Source of the DNA: Pseudomonadales bacterium
GTDB taxonomy: Bacteria > Pseudomonadota > Gammaproteobacteria > Pseudomonadales > Natronospirillaceae
Direction: 5' to 3'
Assembly: GCA_022968985.1 (NCBI GenBank)
Contig: JALJPK010000031.1
Location: 1-38,498, forward strand
Length of the DNA: 38,498 nt
The first letter of the stretch is position 1, and each line of letters opens with the position of its first letter. Below the pieces are notes generated by a model. It made no database searches and was not told the origin of the DNA. It saw only the letters and a list, made by a program, of their open reading frames with translations. Shown here piece by piece: positions 17,570 to 26,256 of this stretch. The position numbers and the translations under genes were made by a program.

Positions 17570-18079
17570 CTATAATTCAGAAAACTCCTGTTCCATCTTG
17601 AATTTTTTGGAGGTTACATAACGTTCCATATCTTCAATTCGGCGTTTGGCTTTTCGAATGCGCATACGAGTTCTATCGATACGAACTTTTGAACCCTCTT
17701 TTTTACTAAATACAGTTTTAGGACGATAGTCTCTGATTTTTTCATCGTACTCAACTTTAATATCAACTGCTTCATTACCGTCTTTACTACGAGGCTCAAT
17801 CAAAATCCAGCATAATAAATAAGCAATAATCATTGGGAATCCACCCACCATAAAAAATGCTACAACAAAAATTATACGAAATATTTTATAGTCAATACCA
17901 AAGTGGTCACCTAAACCTGAGCATACCCCTGCAATCATATTGTCAGTTTTATTACGGTATAAATTGATACCATAACCCTGTGCTGCTTTTCGTTTTTGAC
18001 GAGAGCGCTGACGGCTGTATTCTTCTTTAAAGTCTTCTTTGTTATTAAACTTAGTGCGACGATTATGTCTATGATGCAT
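17570..18079 (-). CDS. pspC: Phage shock protein C
   Basis: 169 aa from ATG 18079. The frame is open further upstream, but that part overlaps pspB and is not PspC-like. The PspC domain lies at about 40-100: GINLYRNKTDNMIAGVCSGLGDHFGI, then one membrane segment (IFRIIFVVAFFMVGGFPMIIAYLLCWILI). A long, highly basic C-terminal helix (RTRMRIRKAKRRIEDMERYV) follows, a leucine-zipper-like region in E. coli PspC. PspB and PspC sense inner-membrane stress and recruit PspA away from PspF. The start overlaps the 3' end of pspB by 11 nt, so translation is likely coupled. Confidence 0.93.
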   Translation of the reverse strand: MHHRHNRRTKFNNKEDFKEEYSRQRSRQKRKAAQGYGINLYRNKTDNMIAGVCSGLGDHFGIDYKIFRIIFVVAFFMVGGFPMIIAYLLCWILIEPRSKDGNEAVDIKVEYDEKIRDYRPKTVFSKKEGSKVRIDRTRMRIRKAKRRIEDMERYVTSKKFKMEQEFSEL

Positions 18080-18332
18080 TTCGATCACCTCGCTCACGTT
18101 GATTGGATTTGTTGTTTTTCCAATCTTTGTGTGTGTCATCAAGAATGTTTTCCAGTGTATCGATGCGATCAAGTAAATCGTCGACCATTTCCAGCACTTC
18201 ATCCATGCGCAAACGGTCGTCTTCATCAATTCCGGAAATTAATTTATTCTTATGACTGAAATAAGTGCCCACCACAACGGGTACCACAACGGTCATAAAA
18301 ATAATTGCTAATACAAACCAAAACGGATTCAT
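18069..18332 (-). CDS. pspB: Phage shock protein B
   Basis: 87 aa, slightly longer than the typical 75. An N-terminal membrane helix (FWFVLAIIFMTVVVPVVVGTYF) is followed by a cytosolic coiled coil (DDRLRMDEVLEMVDDLLDRIDTLENIL), the standard PspB layout. It works with PspC as the membrane-stress sensor. It lies 30 nt after pspA and overlaps pspC, so it belongs to the same transcript. Confidence 0.93.
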   Translation of the reverse strand: MNPFWFVLAIIFMTVVVPVVVGTYFSHKNKLISGIDEDDRLRMDEVLEMVDDLLDRIDTLENILDDTHKDWKNNKSNQRERGDRNAS

Positions 18333-18362
18333 AATGTTGCCTTAAAATAGTGTGACTGAAAT

Positions 18363-19031
18363 TTAGGATTTCTCAGATTTTAACTGTTGTTTTAATGCTT
18401 CCAGTTCATCATTAATTTTATCGTCTTTTGCTAAATCTTCAAACTGTGAAACCAGATCTTGATCGGCTGCAATATCGTAAGATTCTAATTCACCCTCTAG
18501 TTGATCAATACGGCGCTCAAAACGATCCAATTTATCAAATGCATTATTCACTGCTTTTTTATGGGATTGACGTTTGACTTTAACGCGATTACTAACTGTT
18601 TCATGGCGCATTTGTAAGGTTTTTTGTTTAGCTTTGGCGTCGTTGATTTTAAGTTGCAACTGCTCAACTTCGTCAGTTAAATGATCAAGGTGATTTTCAA
18701 GCTCTACCAATTCGTCTTCATTGATTTCAACTTCGCTTAATAATGCTTGTTTTTCACCTAATGCACCACGCGCTAAATCTTCACGGTTTTTGCTGATTGC
18801 TAGTTTTGCTTTTTCACCCCAAGAAACAGCCTCATCTTTTAGGCGCGAAAGGTGGCGAGCCAAAGTTTTTTTGTCTGCTATAACTTTAGCAGATGAAGAG
18901 CGCACTTCAATCAGTGTTTCTTCCATTTCTTGAATGATCAAACGGATCATCTTTTTAGGGTCTTCGGCTTTATCTAATAAAGCGGTTAAGTTTGAATTTA
19001 CAATGTCTGTTAAGCGAGAAAAAATTCCCAT
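18363..19031 (-). CDS. pspA: Phage shock protein A
   Basis: 222 aa, the normal size. The N-terminal amphipathic helix (MGIFSRLTDIVNSNLTALLDKAEDPKKMI) and the long coiled coil that follows are typical of the PspA/IM30 family. PspA inhibits PspF in unstressed cells and coats damaged inner membrane when released. A strong AGGAG 9 nt before the ATG lies right after the stop codon of the small upstream gene, so the two may be translationally coupled. Transcribed from the sigma-54 promoter at 19251. Confidence 0.96.
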   Translation of the reverse strand: MGIFSRLTDIVNSNLTALLDKAEDPKKMIRLIIQEMEETLIEVRSSSAKVIADKKTLARHLSRLKDEAVSWGEKAKLAISKNREDLARGALGEKQALLSEVEINEDELVELENHLDHLTDEVEQLQLKINDAKAKQKTLQMRHETVSNRVKVKRQSHKKAVNNAFDKLDRFERRIDQLEGELESYDIAADQDLVSQFEDLAKDDKINDELEALKQQLKSEKS

Positions 19032-19043
19032 GGTGTTGCTCCT

Positions 19044-19214
19044 CTATCGAATTACGTTAAAAAATTTGTGTAATGCTTGTTTGACGATGATCGCCACAAA
19101 CAAAAATCCAGCGATGCTGCTGATGATTGCAATCAGGCCAAATGACCAAAGTGCAGCCAATACACCTAAAACGGTGAACATGATGCTGATGAATAGACTA
19201 GGTTTAGTTTGCAT
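19044..19214 (-). CDS. Small membrane protein at the head of the psp operon
   Basis: 56 aa, begins MQTKPSLFISIMFTVLGVLA and ends HKFFNVIR. It has two hydrophobic segments (about 7-28 and 30-48) with a short basic tail. It lies between the sigma-54 promoter and pspA; its TAG is directly followed by the pspA ribosome site. I do not recognise it as PspD or PspG of E. coli: its length and sequence differ from both. The position makes it the first translated product of the stress transcript, so a role at the membrane in the Psp response is likely but unproven. Confidence 0.75.
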   Translation of the reverse strand: MQTKPSLFISIMFTVLGVLAALWSFGLIAIISSIAGFLFVAIIVKQALHKFFNVIR

Positions 19215-19250
19215 GTTAATTCTCGTTGTTTGAAATTATATTTAACTTAT

Positions 19251-19266
19251 AGCGAATGTTGTGCCA
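19251..19266 (-). promoter_or_regulatory. Sigma-54 promoter of the psp operon
   Basis: On the − strand TGGCACAACATTCGCT matches TGGCAC-N5-TTGCW with the invariant GG and GC at the right spacing and one deviation (C for T). Transcription would start about 12 nt further on, near 19240, just ahead of the 56-aa gene. An imperfect inverted repeat (TTTATTAACT…AGTTAAATAAA, about 19337-19361) upstream could be a PspF site. Confidence 0.85.
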
Positions 19267-19413
19267 ACTTTTGTAACTCATTGATTTATAAAGGTTTTAT
19301 CGTATTTTGAGTGAAATATAGGTAGTGGTATCTAGTTTTATTAACTAAAGTAGTTAAATAAACTATGTAAATTAGCTAAAATAATAAAGATTCATTTATA
19401 TATTGTAAATATT

Positions 19414-20424
19414 ATGCAAAATACAAATATTATCACTCAGTCTAATACAATGAGTGACTGTTTAGAGCACGTTTCAAAAGCCGCCAAACTTAATCGTCCG
19501 ATGTTGATTTGTGGGGAGCGAGGCAGTGGTAAAGAGTTGATTGCAGCACGATTACACTTTTTGTCATCAATGTGGGATCAGCCGTATATCAAAATTAATT
19601 GTGCAGCTATTACGGAGTCATTATTGGAATCTGAGTTATTTGGGCATGAGATAGGTGCGTTCACTGGTGCAACAAAAGTGCATAAAGGCAAGTTCGAACG
19701 AGCCGATGGTGGCACCTTGTTTTTAGACGAAGTAGGAACAATGAGCGGCGCATTACAAGAAAAATTATTACGTGTTATTGAGTACGGAGAGTTTGAGCGG
19801 GTTGGTAGTCAAACTTTAAGGCAGTTAGATGTGCGTGTCATTGGTGCCACACATGAAAATTTACCGAAGATGGTAGAACAGGGGCGGTTTCGAGCGGATC
19901 TGTTAGATCGGCTGGCTTTTGATGTGATTAATGTGCCACCACTTCGTGAGCGAGATCAAGATGTTGAGTTATTAGTGGAGCACTTCGCACAAAAAATGGC
20001 ATTAGAATTACAGTGGCCGTATTTTCCAGGTTTTGATAAAAAATGTATGGCGCAGCTAAATCAAGAAAAATGGCCGGGTAATATTAGACAGTTAAAAAAT
20101 ACAATCGAACGCAGTATGTATTTATGGATGGATGAAGACGAATTAAAATCGATTGAACAAACAGGAAGTGAATTACGTGTTATAACGTCTTTGGTTTTGG
20201 ATCCTTTTGCAACCAATAAAGAAATGATAGTTGAAGCAAAAAATAAAAAACTAACAACCTATTCGTTTAAAGAAAAACTAGACTCTCAAGAAAAAGCATT
20301 GTTGATCCAAGCATTAAAACAAAATGATTTTAAGCAGGTGAAAACCGCTGATTTTTTGCAAATAACTTACCATCAATTAAGGGCATTAATTCGAAAATAT
20401 CCAGATGTTTTGCAGGGTCGATAA
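19414..20424 (+). CDS. pspF: Sigma-54 activator PspF
   Basis: 336 aa. It has no N-terminal receiver or sensor domain, as in PspF. The AAA+ domain starts almost at once: Walker A GERGSGKE (34-41), the sigma-54-contacting loop GAFTGA (81-86), Walker B GGTLFLDEVG (99-108), and an arginine-finger region RFRADLLDRLAFDVI. A short C-terminal helix-turn-helix (VKTADFLQITYHQLRALIRKYP) binds DNA. It activates the divergent psp operon and is held inactive by PspA. No good ribosome site precedes ATG 19414; ATG 19450 is an alternative. Confidence 0.95.
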   Translation: MQNTNIITQSNTMSDCLEHVSKAAKLNRPMLICGERGSGKELIAARLHFLSSMWDQPYIKINCAAITESLLESELFGHEIGAFTGATKVHKGKFERADGGTLFLDEVGTMSGALQEKLLRVIEYGEFERVGSQTLRQLDVRVIGATHENLPKMVEQGRFRADLLDRLAFDVINVPPLRERDQDVELLVEHFAQKMALELQWPYFPGFDKKCMAQLNQEKWPGNIRQLKNTIERSMYLWMDEDELKSIEQTGSELRVITSLVLDPFATNKEMIVEAKNKKLTTYSFKEKLDSQEKALLIQALKQNDFKQVKTADFLQITYHQLRALIRKYPDVLQGR

Positions 20425-20547
20425 AGTTAGATTAAATAATAAGATTTACATTAAGTAGAGGTATTAAAACATTTCATCTACAAACAAAAAAGTAGAATAA
20501 AATTAATGGTGTAATAACCTATAAAACAAGTTTTTAATAAACTGAAG

Positions 20548-20585
20548 TCACACTAATAAATATTAAATTGTAGTGTGAGCTTTTG
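20548..20585 (+). terminator. Probable terminator after pspF
   Basis: A perfect 8-bp stem TCACACTA (20548-20555) / TAGTGTGA (20571-20578) with a 15-nt loop, followed by GCTTTTG. It lies 124 nt after pspF and before the next gene's start. The T-tract is short. Confidence 0.5.
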
Positions 20586-20646
20586 TTAGTGCTAAAATGG
20601 ATGTTCAAAAAATTAAGCTTTTCTTTTATTGAATAGGATTCTAATA

Positions 20647-22740
20647 ATGAAACTCCCCATTTTATTTGGAGCATTAACCTTGGCTGTATTAGCCGGTTGT
20701 GAGCCTCAAACAAATGCTTCACCTACTACTGTTACAGTTTATATCACACTCACTGATACTAACTCCGAAGTTATCTCTGCTACTGAGACACTCACGGATA
20801 TGGGTTCTTCAGATACAACTACGCAAACTGATAGCATGACAGTTACTGATACTGCATCGGATACAATTACCCAAACTGATACCATGACAGCCACTGATAC
20901 AGTATCGGATACAATTACGCAAACTGATACAATAACAGTCACTAATACTGCTTCAGAAACAATTACCCAAACTAATACCAATACATCTACTGATACCATG
21001 TCAGAAACACGAACAAACACCCAGACAAACACAGAAGTGCATGTGTCGGTTTTTGAAGCAGGTTATGTAACTATTAGTCAGGTGAAAATTGATAATAATT
21101 ATACATTTACAGCACACGATTTTGGTTTTGGACAAGACACACAGTTAATATATAGCTGGGATTTTACAGATGGATCGGCTTATGCCGAAGGTTATGAGGT
21201 GAGCCATCAATTTGATTTTACTGATTATGAATCTTACGAAGTTATGTTAACCGTGAGTTCTGGTGAGGATCAATTATTTGTAGGTTCAGGTGTTACAAGT
21301 GAGGTATGCAGTGCTGGAAATACCGCTACTATTAAAGTGCGCAGTAAAAATTTACAAACTGTTGAGTTAGAAGGGTTTGGATCTAATTGTTACGATTTAA
21401 TTGCAATAGATGAGTACAGTTGGGATTTTGGAGATGGACATACAGTTGTTTCGAATGAACCGAGAATTACTTATCATTTTGATGCAGCCGGTACTTATGA
21501 TGTGTTATTTAGCTATGAACAAATAAGTGTTCAAAAGACAATCATTGTAGAGGCGGACCCAGCTGTATCTAGTTGTCCGTATGAGCAAAATTACGGCCCT
21601 CGATCTTCGGTGTTATTAACTGCGGATCAATATAATCAATCAGTGTTTGATTTAACGGGTGTCACAATGGATGTGGATTACGACATTAATAATGTGGATT
21701 ACAATTTGTTTTTAGATTGGGCTCATGTCATTGCTAAGGAATCACAAGGTAAATTTTTTAATAATATAATTAGTTGTGAATTTTTATTTGATGAATTCTG
21801 TGCTCAGAAATATTTGGAAAAAGTACTACCTGTGTTTTATCGACAATCTTTATCAGGTTTAGCTCAATCAGATAGAGAATATGATATTGAATACCATAAA
21901 GCGCTGTTTGAAGAAAATACTTACAATGATGCGATGGTGCTTTCTCTGGCTAGCATCTTTAGTTCGCCTCAATTCTTATTCAATTCAGCATTGGGTGAAC
22001 CTAAAGAAAATATTTTAGAAAAAATAGAGATGCAAAATAGTCAAGAAATTGTAACAGGATTTACAAATAGAGAAATTGTATTTGAACAAGAATTCACCTC
22101 AGGTATTGATGATGAGTTTTATTCGATTGGGTTAGATGAATCCATGGATCTATCAACGACAGTATCTGAGTCAGAAGGGGAGTATGTTTTAAGTGTCTAT
22201 ATTAATTATGTGGTTTATTCAAATGTATCATCTGAAAGGTTTACCCCGAAATTCTCTGTGCAGCTCAATGGTGCGCCGCTGCCTACAATGCAATCGGTTT
22301 GGCACAATGTACGGCGTCTTGATATACCAGAGACACTTGATGAATTAACAAAAGATTTTGTAGTTAAAAATAATCAATATGGTATACCGCTGTTTAATGA
22401 ATACTTTTTCAGAATTCATAAGGTTGAGCTTGCTAAAATAATTCCTGCACCAATTGTACTGCGTGAAAATAATGGACAATGGGATGATTTTGAAGATGGA
22501 GATTACATTTTAAGTAATTGGGAGGTGGCTTCGTTATTGTCATTTAATTATTTAGGATCTGTGCCAGATCAGGAATTGGTAGAACTCGCTATTGAGAAAC
22601 AATTGGATGATCCAATTATTGTAGGGCAGCAAATTGATCGATTGTTAGCTTCAGATCAATCCTTAGAGTGGGCGCAATTACATAATATTAATACAGTTAA
22701 TATTTCAACAACATCATGTAATCAAGCTGGGGGAGAATAA
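20647..22740 (+). CDS. PKD-containing lipoprotein with DUF1595/DUF1592-like region
   Basis: 697 aa from ATG 20647. The signal peptide ends in lipobox LAGC (Cys 18). Residues about 50-130 are Thr/Asp-rich 16-residue repeats. Two PKD-like beta domains follow (YSWDFTDGS; YSWDFGDGHTV…AAGTYDV). After about residue 310 the pattern changes: VLPVFYRQSLSGLAQSD…LSLASIFSSPQFLF resembles DUF1595, a beta-rich insert of about 130 residues follows, and WEVASLLSFNYLGSVPDQELVELA resembles the start of DUF1592. The usual later DUF1588 and DUF1585 parts and a cytochrome motif are missing, so it looks shortened. It is coupled to the DUF1552 gene (1-nt gap). Function is unknown; in planctomycetes such pairs are linked to exported heme-containing proteins. 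Confidence 0.75.
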   Translation: MKLPILFGALTLAVLAGCEPQTNASPTTVTVYITLTDTNSEVISATETLTDMGSSDTTTQTDSMTVTDTASDTITQTDTMTATDTVSDTITQTDTITVTNTASETITQTNTNTSTDTMSETRTNTQTNTEVHVSVFEAGYVTISQVKIDNNYTFTAHDFGFGQDTQLIYSWDFTDGSAYAEGYEVSHQFDFTDYESYEVMLTVSSGEDQLFVGSGVTSEVCSAGNTATIKVRSKNLQTVELEGFGSNCYDLIAIDEYSWDFGDGHTVVSNEPRITYHFDAAGTYDVLFSYEQISVQKTIIVEADPAVSSCPYEQNYGPRSSVLLTADQYNQSVFDLTGVTMDVDYDINNVDYNLFLDWAHVIAKESQGKFFNNIISCEFLFDEFCAQKYLEKVLPVFYRQSLSGLAQSDREYDIEYHKALFEENTYNDAMVLSLASIFSSPQFLFNSALGEPKENILEKIEMQNSQEIVTGFTNREIVFEQEFTSGIDDEFYSIGLDESMDLSTTVSESEGEYVLSVYINYVVYSNVSSERFTPKFSVQLNGAPLPTMQSVWHNVRRLDIPETLDELTKDFVVKNNQYGIPLFNEYFFRIHKVELAKIIPAPIVLRENNGQWDDFEDGDYILSNWEVASLLSFNYLGSVPDQELVELAIEKQLDDPIIVGQQIDRLLASDQSLEWAQLHNINTVNISTTSCNQAGGE
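20845..21036 (+). repeat. 48-bp coding tandem repeat (16-residue Thr/Asp repeat)
   Basis: Four in-frame copies at 20845-20892, 20893-20940, 20941-20988 and 20989-21036 encode units of the type TDTASDTITQTDTMTA. A fifth, degenerate copy precedes them. The repeat makes a low-complexity stalk between lipid anchor and PKD domains. Copy number may vary between strains by slippage. Confidence 0.85.
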
Positions 22741-22741
22741 G

Positions 22742-23872
22742 ATGAATATTAAAATGAATCGACGTCAATTATTTAAAAACACAGCTGCAGTTGTTACGGT
22801 TTCAACTTTGGGATCTACTTCATTAAAAGCAATTTGCGCAAATACAAATAAAGCAAAAAATGTTATTTTCTTTTATGTACCGCTTGGCGCACCACATGGT
22901 AAATGGGTGCCATCAATGTCTAATGGTGAAGTAGAATTAAATGAATGCACACAACCCTACGAAAGTGTAAAACAGCGTTGTGTATTTTTTGACAATATGA
23001 AAACAAGAGGCGGCCAATGGAGAGATTTGGATGGAGTGAGAGTAGGGCGTAGAACTAGAAAGTCATTAATTGAAATTTTTGCCGAAAAAAATACAGGTCA
23101 CTACCCAATGAATTTTCTCCCAATTACCAGTGGGTCGGGCATTTCATATCAAGTTAATAGAGTCTCATTTCATAGTAATCCTTGGAGTACATACGATCAT
23201 TTAAAGGAAATTACAGCGGCACCTTATATCGAATTGCTTGAGAAAAATATGCAACACTCATTAGCGTTAATTGAACAAACGACCGGTTTAGATAAAGATG
23301 AAATAACTCGCTATCAAGACAAATTAAAACAAAAGGTAAGTGAGCTCAATACAAAAGATGGGGAGATGTTAGCAATACCACAGCGTCGTGGTATTGAAAC
23401 TTATGCTCAGCGAACAGATTATCAAATTATCAATGCAGTTTCTGCAATAAAATCTAATAAAACAAGTGTGGTGCATTTTGTAACAGGCGAGACAAATAAT
23501 CAGCCACTAATTGATGGGTTAGGTGATTATCATACAATAATACACTCAGGGGGTCGTGAGTATATTCTTCAAAGAGCGGCGTTTGATCAAAAAGTAGCGG
23601 ATTTAATTAAGTTATTAGAGGATACTAATGATGATTCTGGTGAGCCATTAATTGATTCAACATTAGTGGTGCTGTATTCAAATGAAGGAGATGCAGAGCC
23701 ACATGATAATCGTGAGTCTCCTTATATGTTAGCCGGCGGATCATTCTTAAATGGTGGTCAGATTAATAGTAGTGATAATCAAGATGAATTTTTAGATACA
23801 ATTATTGCATTGATGGATTCAAGTTATCCGTATTCGTCCGATAATGGGCCATTGCTGGATATTATTGCTTAA
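22742..23872 (+). CDS. DUF1552 family exported protein
   Basis: 376 aa. The N-terminus MNIKMNRRQLFKNTAAVVTVST looks like a twin-arginine signal (RRQLFK). The mature part fits DUF1552, with KNVIFFYVPLGAPHGKWVPS, then QRCVFFDNMKTRGG, FLPITSGSGISYQVNR, DGLGDYHTIIHSGG and VVLYSNEGDAEPHDNRESPYMLAGG. DUF1552 proteins are usually encoded next to DUF1592/1588/1585 proteins, as here, and their biochemical role is unknown. A GGGGGAG ribosome site overlaps the end of the upstream gene, so the two are a translation-coupled pair. A strong terminator follows. Confidence 0.85.
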   Translation: MNIKMNRRQLFKNTAAVVTVSTLGSTSLKAICANTNKAKNVIFFYVPLGAPHGKWVPSMSNGEVELNECTQPYESVKQRCVFFDNMKTRGGQWRDLDGVRVGRRTRKSLIEIFAEKNTGHYPMNFLPITSGSGISYQVNRVSFHSNPWSTYDHLKEITAAPYIELLEKNMQHSLALIEQTTGLDKDEITRYQDKLKQKVSELNTKDGEMLAIPQRRGIETYAQRTDYQIINAVSAIKSNKTSVVHFVTGETNNQPLIDGLGDYHTIIHSGGREYILQRAAFDQKVADLIKLLEDTNDDSGEPLIDSTLVVLYSNEGDAEPHDNRESPYMLAGGSFLNGGQINSSDNQDEFLDTIIALMDSSYPYSSDNGPLLDIIA

Positions 23873-23884
23873 TAAATAATAGTT

Positions 23885-23921
23885 AAAAAAAGGCGGCTTA
23901 TTGATAAGTCGCCTTTTTTTT
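23885..23921 (+). terminator. Strong terminator of the DUF1592/DUF1552 pair
   Basis: A 16-bp stem with one G-U pair (AAAAAAAGGCGGCTTA / TAAGTCGCCTTTTTTT), a TTGA loop and eight T. It can work in both directions and may also stop transcripts of the convergent DoxX-like gene. Confidence 0.92.
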
Positions 23922-23976
23922 AATTTTTTATATTTGAGATCAACGTTTTTTAAAATATTGTTATGTAAAAGCTGAG

Positions 23977-24357
23977 TTATTTATTTTTAATTTGTGTTAT
24001 ATAAACAAAATAAGCCAAAACGATACATACAATATTGATTGTCACAGGGTTAAACGCGGCAATTAATAAACTCGGCATCATAAAAACCACATCTAATAAT
24101 AAAACCAATAAAGCAAAAACTGCGATATAAATCGGAATTAAAGTTTTTCGCAGCAAAACAATACTAAGCGCTAATAAAATTTCAAAAAAACCAGCAATAG
24201 GTGAAACTATATTTGGATTTAAATTATGTGCAATATTTAGTGCCGCTTCAATTGGGCTTATCCATAATATTTTAGGCACTAACCCATGATAAAAAAATAC
24301 AAAAGTCAAAGAGAATCTTGATATTAAGTTTATCTTTAGTATTAATTTATTTTCCAT
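23977..24357 (-). CDS. DoxX-like small membrane protein
   Basis: 126 aa with four hydrophobic segments (about 9-30, 47-68, 72-94, 98-120). The FVFFYHGLVPKILW and IAGFFEILLALSIVLL patterns are of the DoxX-like superfamily, whose members are inner-membrane proteins of poorly defined redox-linked function. The start overlaps the end of the DCC-family gene by 11 nt. This DCC–DoxX pairing is common, and the two probably act together at the membrane. Confidence 0.75.
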   Translation of the reverse strand: MENKLILKINLISRFSLTFVFFYHGLVPKILWISPIEAALNIAHNLNPNIVSPIAGFFEILLALSIVLLRKTLIPIYIAVFALLVLLLDVVFMMPSLLIAAFNPVTINIVCIVLAYFVYITQIKNK

Positions 24358-24781
24358 CTAAGAATCTCTTGTTATGGTCGGGTGTGGGTAAAGTGCAGTA
24401 ATCGTATTTGCCAAATATCTTATATCGATTTAAAGCAATTCGATCGTAAATCCAGTTTCGAATTGGTTTTGGAATAATTTTGAATATTAATAAAAGTTTC
24501 CATGGTAAACCTAAATGCTTTATTACAAAAAAGAAGGCGTCTGTTTTTTCATAACTCTGATTGTTGTGGATAACTAACATGGTTTCAAAGGTATCGATTG
24601 GGTAATTGAAGTGGGCCAAAATTTCAGCGCCTTCTTTTGACTGTACACTAGCAAGTTTGAATGTATGGTTTTTATCAAAACGAATAATAAAATTACTCCA
24701 CACATTACATAATTTACAGACACCGTCGAATAAAATGACTTTATCGTTTTGGTTTATGTGTGGGGGTAGATTGTTTTTCAT
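24347..24781 (-). CDS. DCC-family thiol-disulfide oxidoreductase-like protein (DUF393)
   Basis: 144 aa. The N-terminal VILFDGVCKLCNVWSNFIIRFD carries the DGxCxxC motif that defines the family (Cys pair near 21 and 24). The later LPWKLLLIFKIIPKPIRNWIYDRIALNRYKIFG is the usual hydrophobic second half. A thioredoxin-like redox role is assumed for the family but not well shown. It is the first gene of a two-gene operon with the DoxX-like gene. Confidence 0.88.
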   Translation of the reverse strand: MKNNLPPHINQNDKVILFDGVCKLCNVWSNFIIRFDKNHTFKLASVQSKEGAEILAHFNYPIDTFETMLVIHNNQSYEKTDAFFFVIKHLGLPWKLLLIFKIIPKPIRNWIYDRIALNRYKIFGKYDYCTLPTPDHNKRFLDGK

Positions 24782-24871
24782 TCTTATATTTCAGTTATAT
24801 ATTGATTGGCATTTTTTTAGATATACCTATTTTAAATAGGAGCTGGATAGAGTTTACCTTTTGTGAAAGGC

Positions 24872-24889
24872 GGAATTAATATTAATTCC
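24872..24889. repeat. Perfect 18-bp palindrome
   Basis: GGAATTAATATTAATTCC between the DCC-family gene and the helicase gene. It could be an operator for the DCC–DoxX pair or a weak transcription-end structure for the helicase. There is no T-tract to support the latter. Confidence 0.4.
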
Positions 24890-24912
24890 AACCATCCGTA
24901 TTTGTTAAGTCT

Positions 24913-26229
24913 CTACTGCAACCGACTCCTCGGTACAAGCCCCAGCCCTTTTTTCTTAACAGGCGCTTTGTCTTTTAATGCTTTGCGTCTTATCTTCGCT
25001 CTTTTTGATAGTGGTTTACCTTCTTTTATTTTCACTTGTGCCGATTTTTTCTTTTCTTCTTTTGTTTTAGGTTCTTCCAAGTTTGATATCGGTACATTAT
25101 GGTCGGGCACTAATCCCGTTAACATATCACGCTCAATAATATGCGTTAACAAATATTCGATCGCTACTAACTCTTCAAACTGATCGGCGCATACTAATGA
25201 AATTGCAATACCTTGTTTTCCTGCGCGTCCTGTTCTTCCAATTCTGTGAATGTAGTCTTCAGGTACAAACGGTAAGTCGTAATTTATTACAAGGGGAAGT
25301 TGTTTAATGTCTAGTCCACGAGCCGCAATATCGGTTGCAATTAACGCTTGTACTTCTTTGTTTTTAAATTGTTTCATGGCGCTGTTACGAGCGTTTTGTG
25401 ATTTGTCAGCGTGGATAGCTCGAATACTGAATCCGCGCTCGGATAAAATATTATCCAATAAATCAACGGTGCGTTTTGTTTTGCAAAAGATAATGGCTTG
25501 TGAATCGATGTATTCATTTAGCATCTGCATAATGGCATCGGGTTTATCTTGTTTATCAATTTCATAAATCCATTGTTTGATGTTTTTGTTAACTGTATTT
25601 TCTTTTGATGATTTTATAAACAATGGCGCGGTTAAGTATTGATTGATAATGCTTTTTATAGATTCAGGATAAGTAGCCGAAAACAAAAGGGTTTGTTTTT
25701 GCGCGGGTAAAAATTTCAGAATTTCTTTTAGCTCGGCTTCGAAACCTAAATCCAACATTCTGTCGGCTTCGTCTAAAACAAGTGTTTGGATATTGGATAA
25801 ATCAATTTTGTCTTGATTGTTTAAATCAATTAATCGTCCAAGGGTGGCTACGATTATTTCACAGCCTTGATTAATTTGTTCAATTTGTTTGTCTATTTTT
25901 TCGCCACCAATAATTAACGCAGGGGTAATATTAAATGGCTGAGTGAAGTATTCGAATTGTTCAAAAACTTGATAAGCCAACTCGCGTGTTGGAGTTAATA
26001 CAATCACTTTTAATTGTTTGTTAGCATCAGGTTTTGTAACAAGTGATTGTAATATAGGCCAAACAAATGCGGCGGTTTTACCCGTACCTGCTTGAGCGCT
26101 CGCGGTAACGTCTTTGTGTTGTAATATAGGTTCGAACACTTGTGTTTGAATGTCGGTAGGTTTGTCGTAACCTTTATTTAAAATTCGGGCTAATAAATAT
26201 TTGTTCAAAAACTCTTCGGTAAATTTCAT
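24913..26229 (-). CDS. DEAD-box RNA helicase, RhlE-like
   Basis: 438 aa. It contains the full motif set: Q motif KPTDIQ (23-28), Walker A AQAGTGKT (45-52), PTRELA, LDEADRMLD, SAT, then IFCKTKRTVD, TDIAARGLD and HRIGRTGRAG. Motif Ib reads TLGR rather than the common TPGR. A lysine-rich tail of about 70 residues (KEEKKKSAQVKIKEGKPLSKRAK) likely binds RNA. Such helicases remodel RNA in ribosome assembly, decay or cold adaptation. The specific orthologue (RhlE versus others) is uncertain. It is transcribed alone. Confidence 0.92.
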   Translation of the reverse strand: MKFTEEFLNKYLLARILNKGYDKPTDIQTQVFEPILQHKDVTASAQAGTGKTAAFVWPILQSLVTKPDANKQLKVIVLTPTRELAYQVFEQFEYFTQPFNITPALIIGGEKIDKQIEQINQGCEIIVATLGRLIDLNNQDKIDLSNIQTLVLDEADRMLDLGFEAELKEILKFLPAQKQTLLFSATYPESIKSIINQYLTAPLFIKSSKENTVNKNIKQWIYEIDKQDKPDAIMQMLNEYIDSQAIIFCKTKRTVDLLDNILSERGFSIRAIHADKSQNARNSAMKQFKNKEVQALIATDIAARGLDIKQLPLVINYDLPFVPEDYIHRIGRTGRAGKQGIAISLVCADQFEELVAIEYLLTHIIERDMLTGLVPDHNVPISNLEEPKTKEEKKKSAQVKIKEGKPLSKRAKIRRKALKDKAPVKKKGLGLVPRSRLQ

Positions 26230-26256
26230 ATTATTTTCTATGTGGAATTAATGTCT

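Noticed and set aside
19044..19214. Naming the small psp gene pspG or pspD
   Set aside because: Length and sequence do not fit either E. coli protein.
18934..19233. 99-aa + strand frame upstream of pspF
   Set aside because: It overlaps pspA and the 56-aa gene on the other strand. The − strand frame has the promoter, ribosome site and membrane-protein composition.
20739..21032. 97-aa − strand frame rich in Val and Ser
   Set aside because: It is the reverse-strand shadow of the Thr/Asp coding repeat; it has no ribosome site and no family.
24872..24889. Terminator of the helicase gene
   Set aside because: The palindrome is perfect but there is no T-tract on the − strand side; kept only as a repeat.
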